Assembly: GCA_023212695.1 (NCBI GenBank)
Contig: JALCCG010000009.1
Span: forward strand, 121,229 to 185,228
Source of the DNA: Sporisorium sorghi
Taxonomy: Eukaryota > Basidiomycota > Ustilaginomycetes > Ustilaginales > Ustilaginaceae
DNA: 64,000 nt
Direction: 5' to 3'
How positions within the stretch are numbered: the first letter of the stretch is position 1; each line of letters begins with the position of its first letter. Below are positions 21,671 through 31,337 of this stretch, piece by piece. The notes under the pieces are model-generated. The model was not told where the DNA came from, made no database searches, and worked only from the letters and a program-made list of their open reading frames with translations. The translations under genes and the position numbers were made by a program.

Positions 21671-21780
21671 CAGCGCCGACGGGAAGCCCATCACGGATCA
21701 GAGTGGGGCGGAGCGAGGGGGATCAAGACCGGGCGAGCCCCAGGTTCGATTCCTGGCTGGAGCAATTTTTTTTTTTTTTT
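21671..21780 (+). other. tRNA-like / Pol III element remnant with perfect T-arm and B box
   Basis: Positions 21740-21756 form a perfect T-arm: stem CCAGG, loop TTCGATT, stem CCTGG. The embedded GGTTCGATTCC (21743-21753) matches the Pol III B-box consensus GGTTCGANNCC. It is followed by CTGGAGCA, like the 3' acceptor strand and discriminator of a tRNA, and then a T15 run that would terminate Pol III. However, no 5' acceptor strand (GCTCCAG or a wobble version) is found upstream, and there is no recognisable D-arm or anticodon arm. It is therefore a decayed tRNA, a tRNA-derived SINE end, or an unknown Pol III RNA that starts just after the 5S terminator. Confidence 0.45.
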
Positions 21781-22500
21781 GCTGCGACCGCAGAACTTTT
21801 GACACCTATGAACGCGGACAAGCGAGGGGATTCCCCTCATCAAATTTCGAACAAGATCGATCAAGAAATGGAAGAGTAATGGTCCAAAAAGGGTTTTTTC
21901 GAGATGGTGGTTCTTTGCCTCACGTCAGTTACCACATAGCAAACCCTCCCAACTCCTCGATATAGCACCTCGCCGCCTCTAAGGCCAACCATCCAGCATG
22001 GCCCAATGCACACCAACGTCCAACTCTCGTGCCTGTAGCCCTTCAGGCCGCCATTCTACAGCCGATCCCGCCTTTTCTCAGCCACAACCACTCTAATGCT
22101 GCCAAAACCTGACCAATTCAATCTGCTGCTTCACCCAGCACCTTACTAGCAACGCTGGGGAGCCGTTGACGAAGTCAATAGCAAAACCAGCACCTCTCTT
22201 GCTCCCTATCTGACCACCCTGGCCACCCTTGAGCTGATGATCATGATGAGCACCTTTCTCTCACAAGCGGCCTGAGTGTACCACACGCAGGCCATGTTGA
22301 CCTTCCATCCTCAAAAGGGATCCATGCCTTCAGGCCCTTCTTGGCCTAGACCCCCTCCGAAAAATGAACTGCTGGCTGCTTCGCAGCCCAATCTCTTGAA
22401 TTGACATTGCTCTGCCCCAGTAGAGCTCCACACCACCACCATCCATTCCCTCTCCACCACTACCCAAGACTTACCCCAGCCCCCCTCCAGCTCAGCCCAA
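21781..22500. other. Spacer and probable 5' UTR of LINE-1
   Basis: No gene seen. Base composition shifts around 21950 to the CA-rich, lower-GC style of LINE-1, so the element's 5' UTR probably starts in this stretch. The exact 5' boundary and a target-site duplication could not be found. Confidence 0.45.
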
Positions 22501-23513
22501 TGCCTGCCATCTGCAACAATGCCAACAATGGAACCACCACTTTGACCAACACAAGGGCGACTGTGGAGGCATCCACTGCTACTGCTGAACCCAGTCAGGC
22601 CAACATTGTGCCCATCCACACTGGACGGCACCTCTGGTCTGCCATCCACCCCACTCCACCTGCCACCCTCTCCCCCCCTCTTGTTGCTTATGAAGAACTC
22701 CCCTTCCCCAGGAGTGATCGTGCCAAGCTGCCTCCCTGCACTGTCCATTGGCAGTTTACTGGATGCTTCAGCGTCAATCGTGAAGAGGACATTGCATGTG
22801 GCTCCTTCCACGTGCAAGTCCGACGTTTTCTTACTGTCAAAAGTGCAGCCAGTGTCAACTGCACCATCAACTTCCCCCATGGTGTTGGCTGAGGCTGCTT
22901 TGTCGAAATCACCGTCGCTCCTGAAAGCCTCGCCGCCCTGGCTGAGGTGCTGCTCATTTTCAACGGCTCACCCCTCCAGCGGCTCTTCGTTGGTCCTGCC
23001 TTGCCAAAGACAGCCATGGTTGTCGAGGTTCTGGGCATCCCCTCTGCCAATGCCCACAGTGAGACAGCTTGCTACATTGCCCTCTCACTCCATCCATTCA
23101 TCCATGTCCATGATGTTTGGGTGGCCCAACTCTCTTACACCAACAACCCCACACCGCCTGAAGACACCAACCACATGCAAGTGTTGGTCTCCTCTGCTGC
23201 TGGCACTGACAGCGGTATCAACCCCTCCAAAGTCCACAACATTCCTGGGTACATCAAGATTGGCGGTGTCGATTGCAAACTTGCCTTCCTTGGCCGACTT
23301 CCCTGGTGCACTACCTGCTGCAGTGCTGCCACCTCTTTTCACAAGTTTGAGAATTGCCCCTGTCGCTGTTGTTTCCGCTGCAATGAGCAGGGCCACAATG
23401 CTTCCCAGTGCACAGCTGAAATGGCTCTGTCCTTTGCTGACGAGGCCATGACTGAGCAGCAGATGGCTGAGGAAAGCTGCGGCTCAAAAGTGCTTGACTA
23501 TGGCACTGCCTAG
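22501..23513 (+). pseudogene. LINE-1 ORF1 (nucleic-acid-binding protein), one in-frame stop
   Basis: Reading from the ATG at 22501 (MPAICNN) the frame is open to 23513 except for a TGA at 22890-22892. The C-terminal part has a Cys-rich region with a canonical CCHC knuckle, CFRCNEQGHNASQC, preceded by a second C-x2-C...H-x4-C group. In L1-like elements ORF1 coats the RNA in the transposition particle. The stop codon at 23511-23513 overlaps the ORF2 start by 14 nt, suggesting ORF2 translation by termination-reinitiation in the intact element. Confidence 0.75.
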
Positions 23514-26500
23514 ACATGTCCGTCTAGCCAGCACCATTGCCATCGTCACGTGGAATTGCGCCAGCCTCAACTCGACGGAACAGATTGCTGCCCTCCACGA
23601 TCCCTCTATGGACCTTGGTAAAGCCGATGTTGTTCTCTTACAAGAGATGCGCCTGGCTGCACCAGCCTCCCTGCCTCGCCTCAACACCTTCACATCACTT
23701 CACCACCCGATTCACCCCCGTGCCCATCAAGTCATTGTCAGAAAGGATGCTGGCATCCTACTTTGAAACACCCATTGGCAAATAGTCTCCACGGAGGTGG
23801 GAGACTATTTTGTCTATGGTCATATTCACATTCCCGACAACAAGCCAGCAATTGGCACCAACATACGCAACTTGCACATCTGGAGCATCCATGCTCCACC
23901 AAGCTACGCGGCGCAAGCCGACTTCTGGAATGCCGACGTCCCTCAACTTTCCCGACTCAACGCCGCCGCCACTGATCCTACCTCTGCCGCAGTCATTGGA
24001 GCAGACTGGAATGCGGTGGGATCGGCGCTTGACCCCCATCCCCCCTCCTCCAGCGCGCAGAAAGTCCCTCAAGGACTGCTTCGACAAGCTGGCCTTGTTG
24101 ATGCATTCCGCACTCTCCACCCCTCGGGCTCAGGCTACACGCGGTTCAACATTGTTGGTGGCAACATTGTCTCTGCTAGGCACCTCGACGGCATCTCCAT
24201 CTCGCACACCCTCGTCCCTCACCTCAAATCCATCACCACCCGCCCATCACTGTCCGACCACAGTTCTGTCTCAGTCCGCCTTGGAACCAGCCGCCGCCAT
24301 CCCGATCTAGGGCCTGGAGCTTGGCGCTTACATCGAGAAGCGCATCTTCAGCCAGGTTTTACTCTTCGTATTCGGCAATTTGTGGAACAGCAACCACCCA
24401 ACACCAGCCATGCACCGGTTCCCAACTTCTTCGCCCTTGTTGAGCGATTGCGTGCCATGGCGGCCGCAATCTCGACATCCCTCAGCCAGCAGCGGCAACG
24501 GGATGCAGCTCAACGTCAGCGACTTGCAAGTGACATCGCCGCACTGGATATACGACATGGCAATGACACAAGAGTACTTTTTCTCGCTCTCCTTGCTCAG
24601 CTCCGGTGCCTCGACTCCACCCACTCAGCGGAGTCACTCTCGCAGTCCAACACAATACACAAGGCCAACATGTATCGCCCAACGGCGTGGGTCATCCCTC
24701 GCCTTGAAAGTCGTAGTTTCGCTTCGATTCCTGACCTCGTCGACGATCAAGGTAGCCATTCCACGCTGGTGGGCAAACTTGCGGCAATTCGGCGGTTTTA
24801 TATCACTCTCTTCACCCCAAAACCCCGCGACACACTCTCAGAAGAGGCCGCATCCATTCTGTTGGGCTCAATTCAACGTCGTATCAAGCCCGCAACTTGT
24901 CACGCTCTAGAGGCGCCTTTTACCGTAGACGAGCTCCAAAACGTCCTCGCCCGAGCACCCGACCTCTCTGCACCGGGTATGGACGGTTTGACCTACCTGC
25001 TCCTTTGGGCAGCTGGTGAAACTTTCCTCCAGCTGATATGCCGGCTTGGCAATGGCCTTTTTCGAGGCCATCGCCTATCACCAGGCAAGCCAATGTTACG
25101 TGGTGTTCTGCTCCCCAAGAAAGGCGATCTATCACAACTTTGGAACTATCGCCATCTCTCTATTGCCGCCACCGCCTTCCACCTCCTCGGAGGCGCAATC
25201 GCAAATCGCCTTCAAGGTGCCGCCTCGGATGTCGTCCACGATTCGCAGACGGGGTTCATTGTTGGACGTTCTTTGGCGATGAATGTCATTACACTCGCCC
25301 TCCTTCAACACGCCGTCAAGTCCCAACACATTGCCGGCCCAGTATGGATTCTCAACTTGGACCAGCAGAAAGCCTACGACCACGTCCAACACGAATGGCT
25401 GATTGACTGTCTGTAAGCGTATGGTTTTGGACTGCGCTTCTTGACATACATCAAAGAAATCTATCGCCATCCCTCAGTCTGTCAGTCCGTTGAAGGCTGC
25501 TTCACCAATCCAATTCCACTACTGTGCAGCATCCTCCAAGGTGACCCCATGTCATGTCTGCTGTACAACTTCAGCCTCCAGCTGTTCCTCGATTATGCCT
25601 GCAATCGTCATCATGCCAGCACTACCCTAGACTGGGACCCCACCAACCCTCTCCTCATCTCCTCACTTGCCTTTGCAGATGACATCCTGCTAGTTGTCAA
25701 CAATCGTGCTGATCTCCTCAACTTCATGGATTCGCTTGGCCTCTATGAGATGGCATCCAATGCCAAAGTCAATGAGGAAAAATCACAAGCCTTTCTCTTC
25801 TCTCACATTGCGGGTGACCCTGGCGATCTCAACAAATCCGACTTCCCTTATCCTGTGGTTGGCAAGAGCCTAGCGGAAATCATCCACCTTGGCTACCTCA
25901 TTCACCTTGATGGCAGCATTCCAACACTCAGCCTTGAGCACCACCTCTCCAGTCTCTAAAGCAAGATCAACATCCTCTCCACGACCAATACAACATTGCT
26001 AGCATGGGCACACATCTGCAACTCCTTCCTGCTCACCAAACTGTGGCACTCCATCTGCCTCTGTCCTCTCCCTTGCGACCTTCAGAAGATGGTGAACAGT
26101 ATTGTGAACCCATTTCTCTTCCTTGGTCGCCGCAACTGGCTTCAACACGAGTATGTAGTGGCCCCCCGCCATCTCAGCGGTCTTGGCATCATCAGCACAC
26201 ACAACATGTCTATCATGCTTCTGGGACAACAGTTGGCCGATCTGCTGACCAACCCATTGCCACTTGGCTGTCAATTTCGCGCTGCCCTCCAATCCTTCCT
26301 CTGGACCGAGTATCAAGCCATCCCCACCCACTTTGTCATGTGTCGAGGCCTCCCATGGCATCAGATGTGCAACATTATGACCACACAGCTTTCCTTTATG
26401 CACCGTGCGGTGTACACACTCTGCAAGCTTCAGCTCTCCATCGCTCCTGACTGGGACACGATCACAGTGCGAGAGCTTCTCGCTCTCCCCTTTCACAACA

Positions 26501-27798
26501 ATATGTATGGCTTCCAGTGGCCTGACATTTCTTGAACCACAGTGAACACGTGGGAATGCACTGGACTATGAGTGTGGGGTGATATGCTATGGTATAATAC
26601 CGATGGCCTTGGACACTTGGAACACATTCATCCTTGTGCCATCCCAGCATTGTACCCCCTTGTTCTGCCATCTGCATCCGGTGTGCACAACAATTATGTC
26701 CACACTTGTGGACATGCTGAATCACAAGACTTTGGGTCTGCTGCTGGTCACCTTCCCCCTTCTCTTTGGGCTGATCTTTGGTGTGATTTACACCCCACCA
26801 TTGCCCATAAGCCTAAAGACATCAGCCGACACTTCACTCTCCATCCAGATCATGCCACCTCCGCTATGAATCTGTGCCCACACGATCGGCCCTTCAACAT
26901 CGACACCATCACTCTACCTTTCCCATGGCACTTCACCACTCTTGCTAGCAGGCCTGCTGCACAATACACTGTCAAGGTGGTGAGGTCCTTTCTTGGGCAT
27001 ACCGAGCTGATTGTCCCTGACTGGTCGTTTGCCTCAACAACTGACTACTGGCGACAATTGTGGACCTGCCACCTTGAAGACAACCTCTTGACATCGGAAG
27101 CACAATCTGACGTCTTCCTCTTCCTACACTGCCGGCCCTGGCTAGCTCAAAAGCCTCACCAGCAACGACGATTCAACGACTACATCGTTTTGGAAAGTGC
27201 AGCCATTGCACCTCGCAAAGATATGATGGATCATGAGGCCACTCAAGCACTTGAAGATGATACTAATGAACCCTTTAACGACACCTACGAATCCGAACAT
27301 GTTTTTGGAGTCGCCAAATGCATGCTCTGCTCTGGCCCAAACAACTCTGCTGCCCATGGCTTTGTTGAATGCACATCTATCCAGACACAAGTGTGGCATG
27401 CAATCATGCCTACACTCAAAAAACTTGTTGGCAGCAACACCAGTGTCCTGATTGACCTTTGAAACATCATCCTTGGTTGGCCCGACCTTAAGATGCCGCC
27501 CTCCTTTCAAGCACGCCTTCTACTCTGGTGTGATCTTGCAGTCCACCTTCTTACTCGCAAATGGTGGCTCGCGATTTCAGAAGGACTCACCAACAACACC
27601 TTCCCTACTCTCAACCTTCAGACCTTCTCGAGTGAGCATGCCGCACTAGTGGCTAGCTCAATTGTGGCTGCGTACCATAAGTGCTCAATCACCGCCTGCC
27701 CAGCCTTCCTGCAGCGCTGGATCACACATGGCACATACCTCAGAGAGTCTAACGGTACATTGGAGTTCTTCCCGATGAGTGCCGCCTCTGCATGCTGA
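23500..27798 (+). pseudogene. LINE-1 ORF2 (endonuclease-reverse transcriptase), six in-frame stops
   Basis: One frame of about 1433 codons is interrupted by TGA at 23764, TAA at 25414, TAA at 25957, and TGA at 26533, 26569 and 27460 (first bases). An apurinic-like endonuclease comes first: TWNCASLNS, VLLQEMR, then VIGADWNAV near 24000 and LSDHSSVSV near 24260. The reverse transcriptase follows (about 24940-25960): APGMDGL, ILNLDQQKAYDHV, ILQGDPMS and the catalytic FADD at 25672-25683, an FADD variant of the usual YADD. Near 27320-27370 is a C-x2-C...H...C zinc motif (CMLCSGPNNSAAHGFVEC) like zf-RVT. No RNase H domain is visible. Every stop is a single transition away from a sense codon. Confidence 0.88.
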
Positions 27799-28170
27799 AT
27801 TTGCTGTACTTGACACGGCCAATTTTCGACGTGTTTTTGTGGGGTAGTGGACCTTGCATAATGCTTTGGACCCTGTTCCTCTTGTTCCCTGTTCTGTTCC
27901 TTTCTCTGAGGGATTATTTCCCACATATTCTAGTTCCTGACTGTTGTCCTTCTCTTTGGATGGGTGTGTTCAGAGGGTGTCGTGGTGCAGCTATCCCACT
28001 TCCACTGGGACACCACCTCCATACAATGGAGGCTGCAACACTAGCTGGTCTCTTCCACTTGGAGTCTTGGGCACAGCCTAGGAACTGTTGTATATATTTT
28101 CTCTTGTCATGGTTCGCAATTGCAAATAGACCGTAGATGGCCTGTTATAAAAAAAAAAAAAAAAAAAAAA

Positions 28171-28643
28171 GAGGCTTGTTGCGGAAGGCGAGTGTCGGCG
28201 GGAGAGCGGGGGAAGAAAAGGTGTGTATGAAACGCGTCGTTGAGGGTCAGGGTGTGTCGACGGGGCTACGGAGTGGGCGCAAACATGGAGGTACAGAGCC
28301 ATTGAGAGATCACCAGCCCAGTTCACTCTGTGCGGTGCCCACAATCAGGGTCACGATGGAGTCCAGATTGAAGGGCCGCAATCGTCTCTCCGCTCTCATT
28401 CCGTGAGGTCGCATCTTCAAAAGCAGCAAGAAGAAAATCGCGAGCTCTGGCAGGCTTACAAGATCGGCAGGTTTGAAGCTCAAGCAGGCTGCTCTTCACT
28501 CGGCCTCCAACTGGACACAAGACGACATCACCAGCCGCATGTCACAACAAAGCAAGTGTCCCATTACGATTATAGCCGCACCTTATGCATGTGTGTACGA
28601 GTGGCAAATGATGTGAGAAGAAGCACGAGGCGTATGCAGTCCA
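28171..28643. other. Spacer between LINE-1 tail and transporter remnant
   Basis: No gene seen. It holds the sequence directly 3' of the LINE-1 insertion and the presumed 3' UTR of the transporter remnant. Confidence 0.5.
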
Positions 28644-29339
28644 TCAAGCCTTGCGCTGGGCTTCTGCGGCGGACAACGTAGTCGCCCTAGACTCGAGCTT
28701 GGCCCGGCGTCGCTTCTCGCGCTCCTCCACAACCTGCAACTCCTTAGCAAAGCTGCTCCGTTTCCGAATCACCGGCCCGTACTTATAAAACACCAACGGG
28801 ATCACCGAAAGCGGCACACCGATAAACGCCAGAATCGAGCTGGCCCACTGATAGCCCACATTGTGGTACATGATATCCGTGATCAGCGTGAAACTGCCGC
28901 AGAAGAGCTCGCGCAAGAACGACTGTGCCGCGATCGCCGAAGCTGCGTAGATCGAGTACGAGCTGACCGTGTAGTCCGAGACGATGAGGAAGAGCGTGTG
29001 CGACGATACGCCAAACAGACCGCCCGCGATGGTGGGCACGATCCACGGCACCGGCGGCCTGGAAGTCCATGCGAAGAAGTACAGGCTGACGGGGAACAGG
29101 AAGCCGCCGGGGATGCCCCACAGCAGCCGGTCCTCGGGCGTCGGCACCCCGCCGGGACGCTTGGTGCCCGCGTACTTGTACCACCGGATCTGCAGCTCGA
29201 AAAGCGCAAACGCGATCAGAAACCCGACAAGGATGCCGATGAACGTCAAACCCTGCTGCCCGACGTCGAATCCGTCGTACTGACTGTACACCAGTGGATA
29301 TGATTCCATAAAAACGTATATCACCATGTAGTTGACGGC
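28644..29339 (-). pseudogene. C-terminal half of an MFS transporter (DHA1 / polyamine-transporter-like)
   Basis: The reading frame covers about 231 codons, ending in a normal charged tail. It begins abruptly in what corresponds to transmembrane helix 7 of the major facilitator fold (AVNYMVIYVFMESYPLVY). Helices 7-12 follow, with the DHA1-like loop YKYAGTKRPGGVPTPEDRL after helix 8 and a large helix 9-12 block. The first six helices are missing: upstream the frame enters a (CAAGA)n repeat and reaches a stop at 29376-29378, with no upstream exon in the 300 bp before LINE-2 coding sequence. Intact relatives are drug/H+ antiporters of about 450-600 aa. Codon use is host-like. It is probably non-functional. 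Confidence 0.75.
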
Positions 29340-29340
29340 G

Positions 29341-29360
29341 TCTTGTCTTGTCTTGTCTTG
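29341..29360. repeat. (TCTTG)4 repeat at the transporter/LINE-2 border
   Basis: Four perfect TCTTG units on the plus strand, which is (CAAGA)n in LINE-2 orientation, followed by a degenerate fifth. Some LINE clades end in short tandem repeats in place of poly(A), so this may be the LINE-2 3' tail. Confidence 0.7.
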
Positions 29361-29639
29361 TCTTTGACTTGTGCGCTACGTATACATGATGCATCCTCGG
29401 TCGTGTACGACGTAGCCGGACGGCGAACTGTTTCCTTTCCGTAGGACAAGCGCCTCCCGTTGCCCAGATCCAGACAGGTCGACCCTGTGGTCCCCATCTT
29501 CTCCGAGCCCCCCGAAACCCTCCCCCCTTTTCTCTTCCCCGAGCTAGCCCCTCGGGGTGGGCGGCATAGCGCTCGTTTTTTTACGCCCTCTGAGCAAGGC
29601 GAGTGGGTCAGACTTCCCACCAAAGCGATCCTGGAAATG

Positions 29640-31337
29640 TCATTGTAAGCCGTTGATGAAGGCGGCATATGTTAAGGCCGATTCGTCCAGCTCCTCTTCG
29701 TCGCTCTTGTCCGAATCGGAGTTCAGACCTTCGGGTTCTGGTTGTTCCCGTTGGTCCCTGGCGGTGGCTAACGCGAAGACTTCCGTTAGGCTCATCAACG
29801 ATTCGGTTTGTTGCGCTCCTGTATTGGAAGGTCGAGATGTGCTCGGTGTGGGCGGCGTGGGGTCGTCCATATCCTCTGATGGGTGTTGTTGCGAATGCGT
29901 GTGTGCAGACACGTTCCGGAATCGTTGTACTTGGGCTCTGCCTCTGCGGCGCGGCGTTCCTCGTCTCACAGCGGCATCGTTGATGGCTAAGCGCGTCGCC
30001 TCCCTGACTGTATTTGGACGAACGTGTCGTTGCGGTTCTCGCGATGCGGGGTTCTGCTCCAGTGTCTCCCGGTATTCCTTTCGCGATACCCAGGGTATGC
30101 ACCTCGTAGCGGGCCTTAGAAGATCATCCACCAGGGTGGAAGTCGTCTCGTCCCCTCCACTGAGGATGTGTTCTGGCGTACGACACTCTGGTCGAAGTTT
30201 GAGGAACAAGGCCTGCCGAGCGGGCTCCGTGCGCTCGCACCGCAGAAGGAAGTGATCCCTTTCCGGATTCTCGTGGCCGCACTTGCACTTTGTGTATCGC
30301 CCCATCTTGTAACCGTTGAGGATAGAGGCGACGCGCCATCGGATGAGGTTGCGAGCGGAGTCGATTCCTCGCTTCACATAGCGTTCAAAGTTGGTGGAGT
30401 CGTACGACGGTGTGAGCTCTCGTAGCGCCATGTTCTCGCCATTTCCAAACTGATCGTCGCTGCGTGCCCATACCCAGGCGGCGTCGTTGGCGCACCTGTA
30501 CTGAACCGAGAGCGGCGTATCCCTGTGTCTGTTGACATCATCCGCTTCTGCTGCCTCTGCTGCTTGCCTGGCCGCTGCATCGGCGCGTTCATTGCCTCTT
30601 ATTCCCGTGTGACTGGGAATCCAGTGGAACTCAACATTATGTCCAAGGCGCTTGATCGTCTCGAGAAGCGTGCGTATCGACGCAGCAGTGGATTGCCCAC
30701 TGCGTCTATCGTTGCTCCATGTCGCTTGGATGCGTAGTAGAGCCGCTTGCGAGTCAGAAAAGACGTGTGTAGTTTGAACCGACCGGGCACCCTGAGGCAA
30801 CCGAGTCAGTTGGTGCACGACCTCCGTGACGGCCAGGTGTATGGCTAGGAGCTCGGCGTCAAAGACATCGCCTTCCGTTGGCAGGAGTGTGTGGCTTCGT
30901 TCTGCAGTCTCCTCCCCGTTCATGTAAAAGATGGCCGCCGCGCCAACACCTGTATCCATCCTGGATCCGTCGGTGTACGCCTGCCACCCTCGCTGATTTC
31001 GTCCACCGATGAGCTGGTTGTGGGACTTGGTGGCCGTGTCCGGCGAGTCTGCGATCGTCACCTTCGGCGGACAGAACTGCCATGGGGGCTGCGAAGTCAT
31101 CGCGATACGCTCCGTGGTATGCGGTTCCACAATTGCGTCGGCAATGGCCGCGTTCATGATGTCGTACGGACTCAGCCGGAACACGCGCTGCCTTGTAATC
31201 ACATGAAGGTTCGCCGTTGTGGCGGCTGCCTCTGCAGACACCCGTTCGAGCCAAGCTGCGAAGTCTGTCTCCGATGCTCGGCTCGGATGGCCATCTTCAC
31301 GCGTTGGAGTCTCCAGCGGCCAATAGTGCTTAGCCAT
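29640..31337 (-). CDS. LINE-2 RNase H-containing ORF
   Basis: 565 aa from an ATG at 31337-31335. Residues 115-270 form an RNase H domain with its acidic residues: YTDGSRMD, FDAELLAIHLA, VFSDSQAAL, and HWIPSHTGIRGNERADAAA. It is followed by a zinc-like motif CKCGHENPERDHFLLRC near residue 350. The tail is acidic and Gln/Glu-rich. The domain degrades RNA in RNA-DNA hybrids during retrotransposition. The first 138 nt overlap the reverse transcriptase ORF in a different frame; a -1 shift would join them. In related elements RT and RNase H usually lie in one ORF, so this may be a frameshift mutation, a recoding site or reinitiation. Confidence 0.85.
   Translation of the reverse strand: MAKHYWPLETPTREDGHPSRASETDFAAWLERVSAEAAATTANLHVITRQRVFRLSPYDIMNAAIADAIVEPHTTERIAMTSQPPWQFCPPKVTIADSPDTATKSHNQLIGGRNQRGWQAYTDGSRMDTGVGAAAIFYMNGEETAERSHTLLPTEGDVFDAELLAIHLAVTEVVHQLTRLPQGARSVQTTHVFSDSQAALLRIQATWSNDRRSGQSTAASIRTLLETIKRLGHNVEFHWIPSHTGIRGNERADAAARQAAEAAEADDVNRHRDTPLSVQYRCANDAAWVWARSDDQFGNGENMALRELTPSYDSTNFERYVKRGIDSARNLIRWRVASILNGYKMGRYTKCKCGHENPERDHFLLRCERTEPARQALFLKLRPECRTPEHILSGGDETTSTLVDDLLRPATRCIPWVSRKEYRETLEQNPASREPQRHVRPNTVREATRLAINDAAVRRGTPRRRGRAQVQRFRNVSAHTHSQQHPSEDMDDPTPPTPSTSRPSNTGAQQTESLMSLTEVFALATARDQREQPEPEGLNSDSDKSDEEELDESALTYAAFINGLQ

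Larger units (their letters stand above)
22501..28170 (+). mobile_element. LINE-1: decayed non-LTR retrotransposon, near full length
   Basis: The order is ORF1 with a zinc knuckle, ORF2 with endonuclease, reverse transcriptase and zf-RVT-like zinc motif, a 350-bp 3' UTR, and an A22 tail at 28149-28170. This is the standard layout of an L1-like non-LTR element. ORF2 stays in one frame for 4.3 kb, so decay is by substitution, not by indels. GC content and codon use differ from the host genes. The 5' end lies upstream of 22501 at an unknown point. The coordinates cover the part supported by ORFs and tail. Confidence 0.9.

Noticed and set aside
22606..23451. 281-codon frame in LINE-1 ORF1 region
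   Set aside because: The zinc knuckle and the ORF1-like sequence are in another frame; this one is a shadow.
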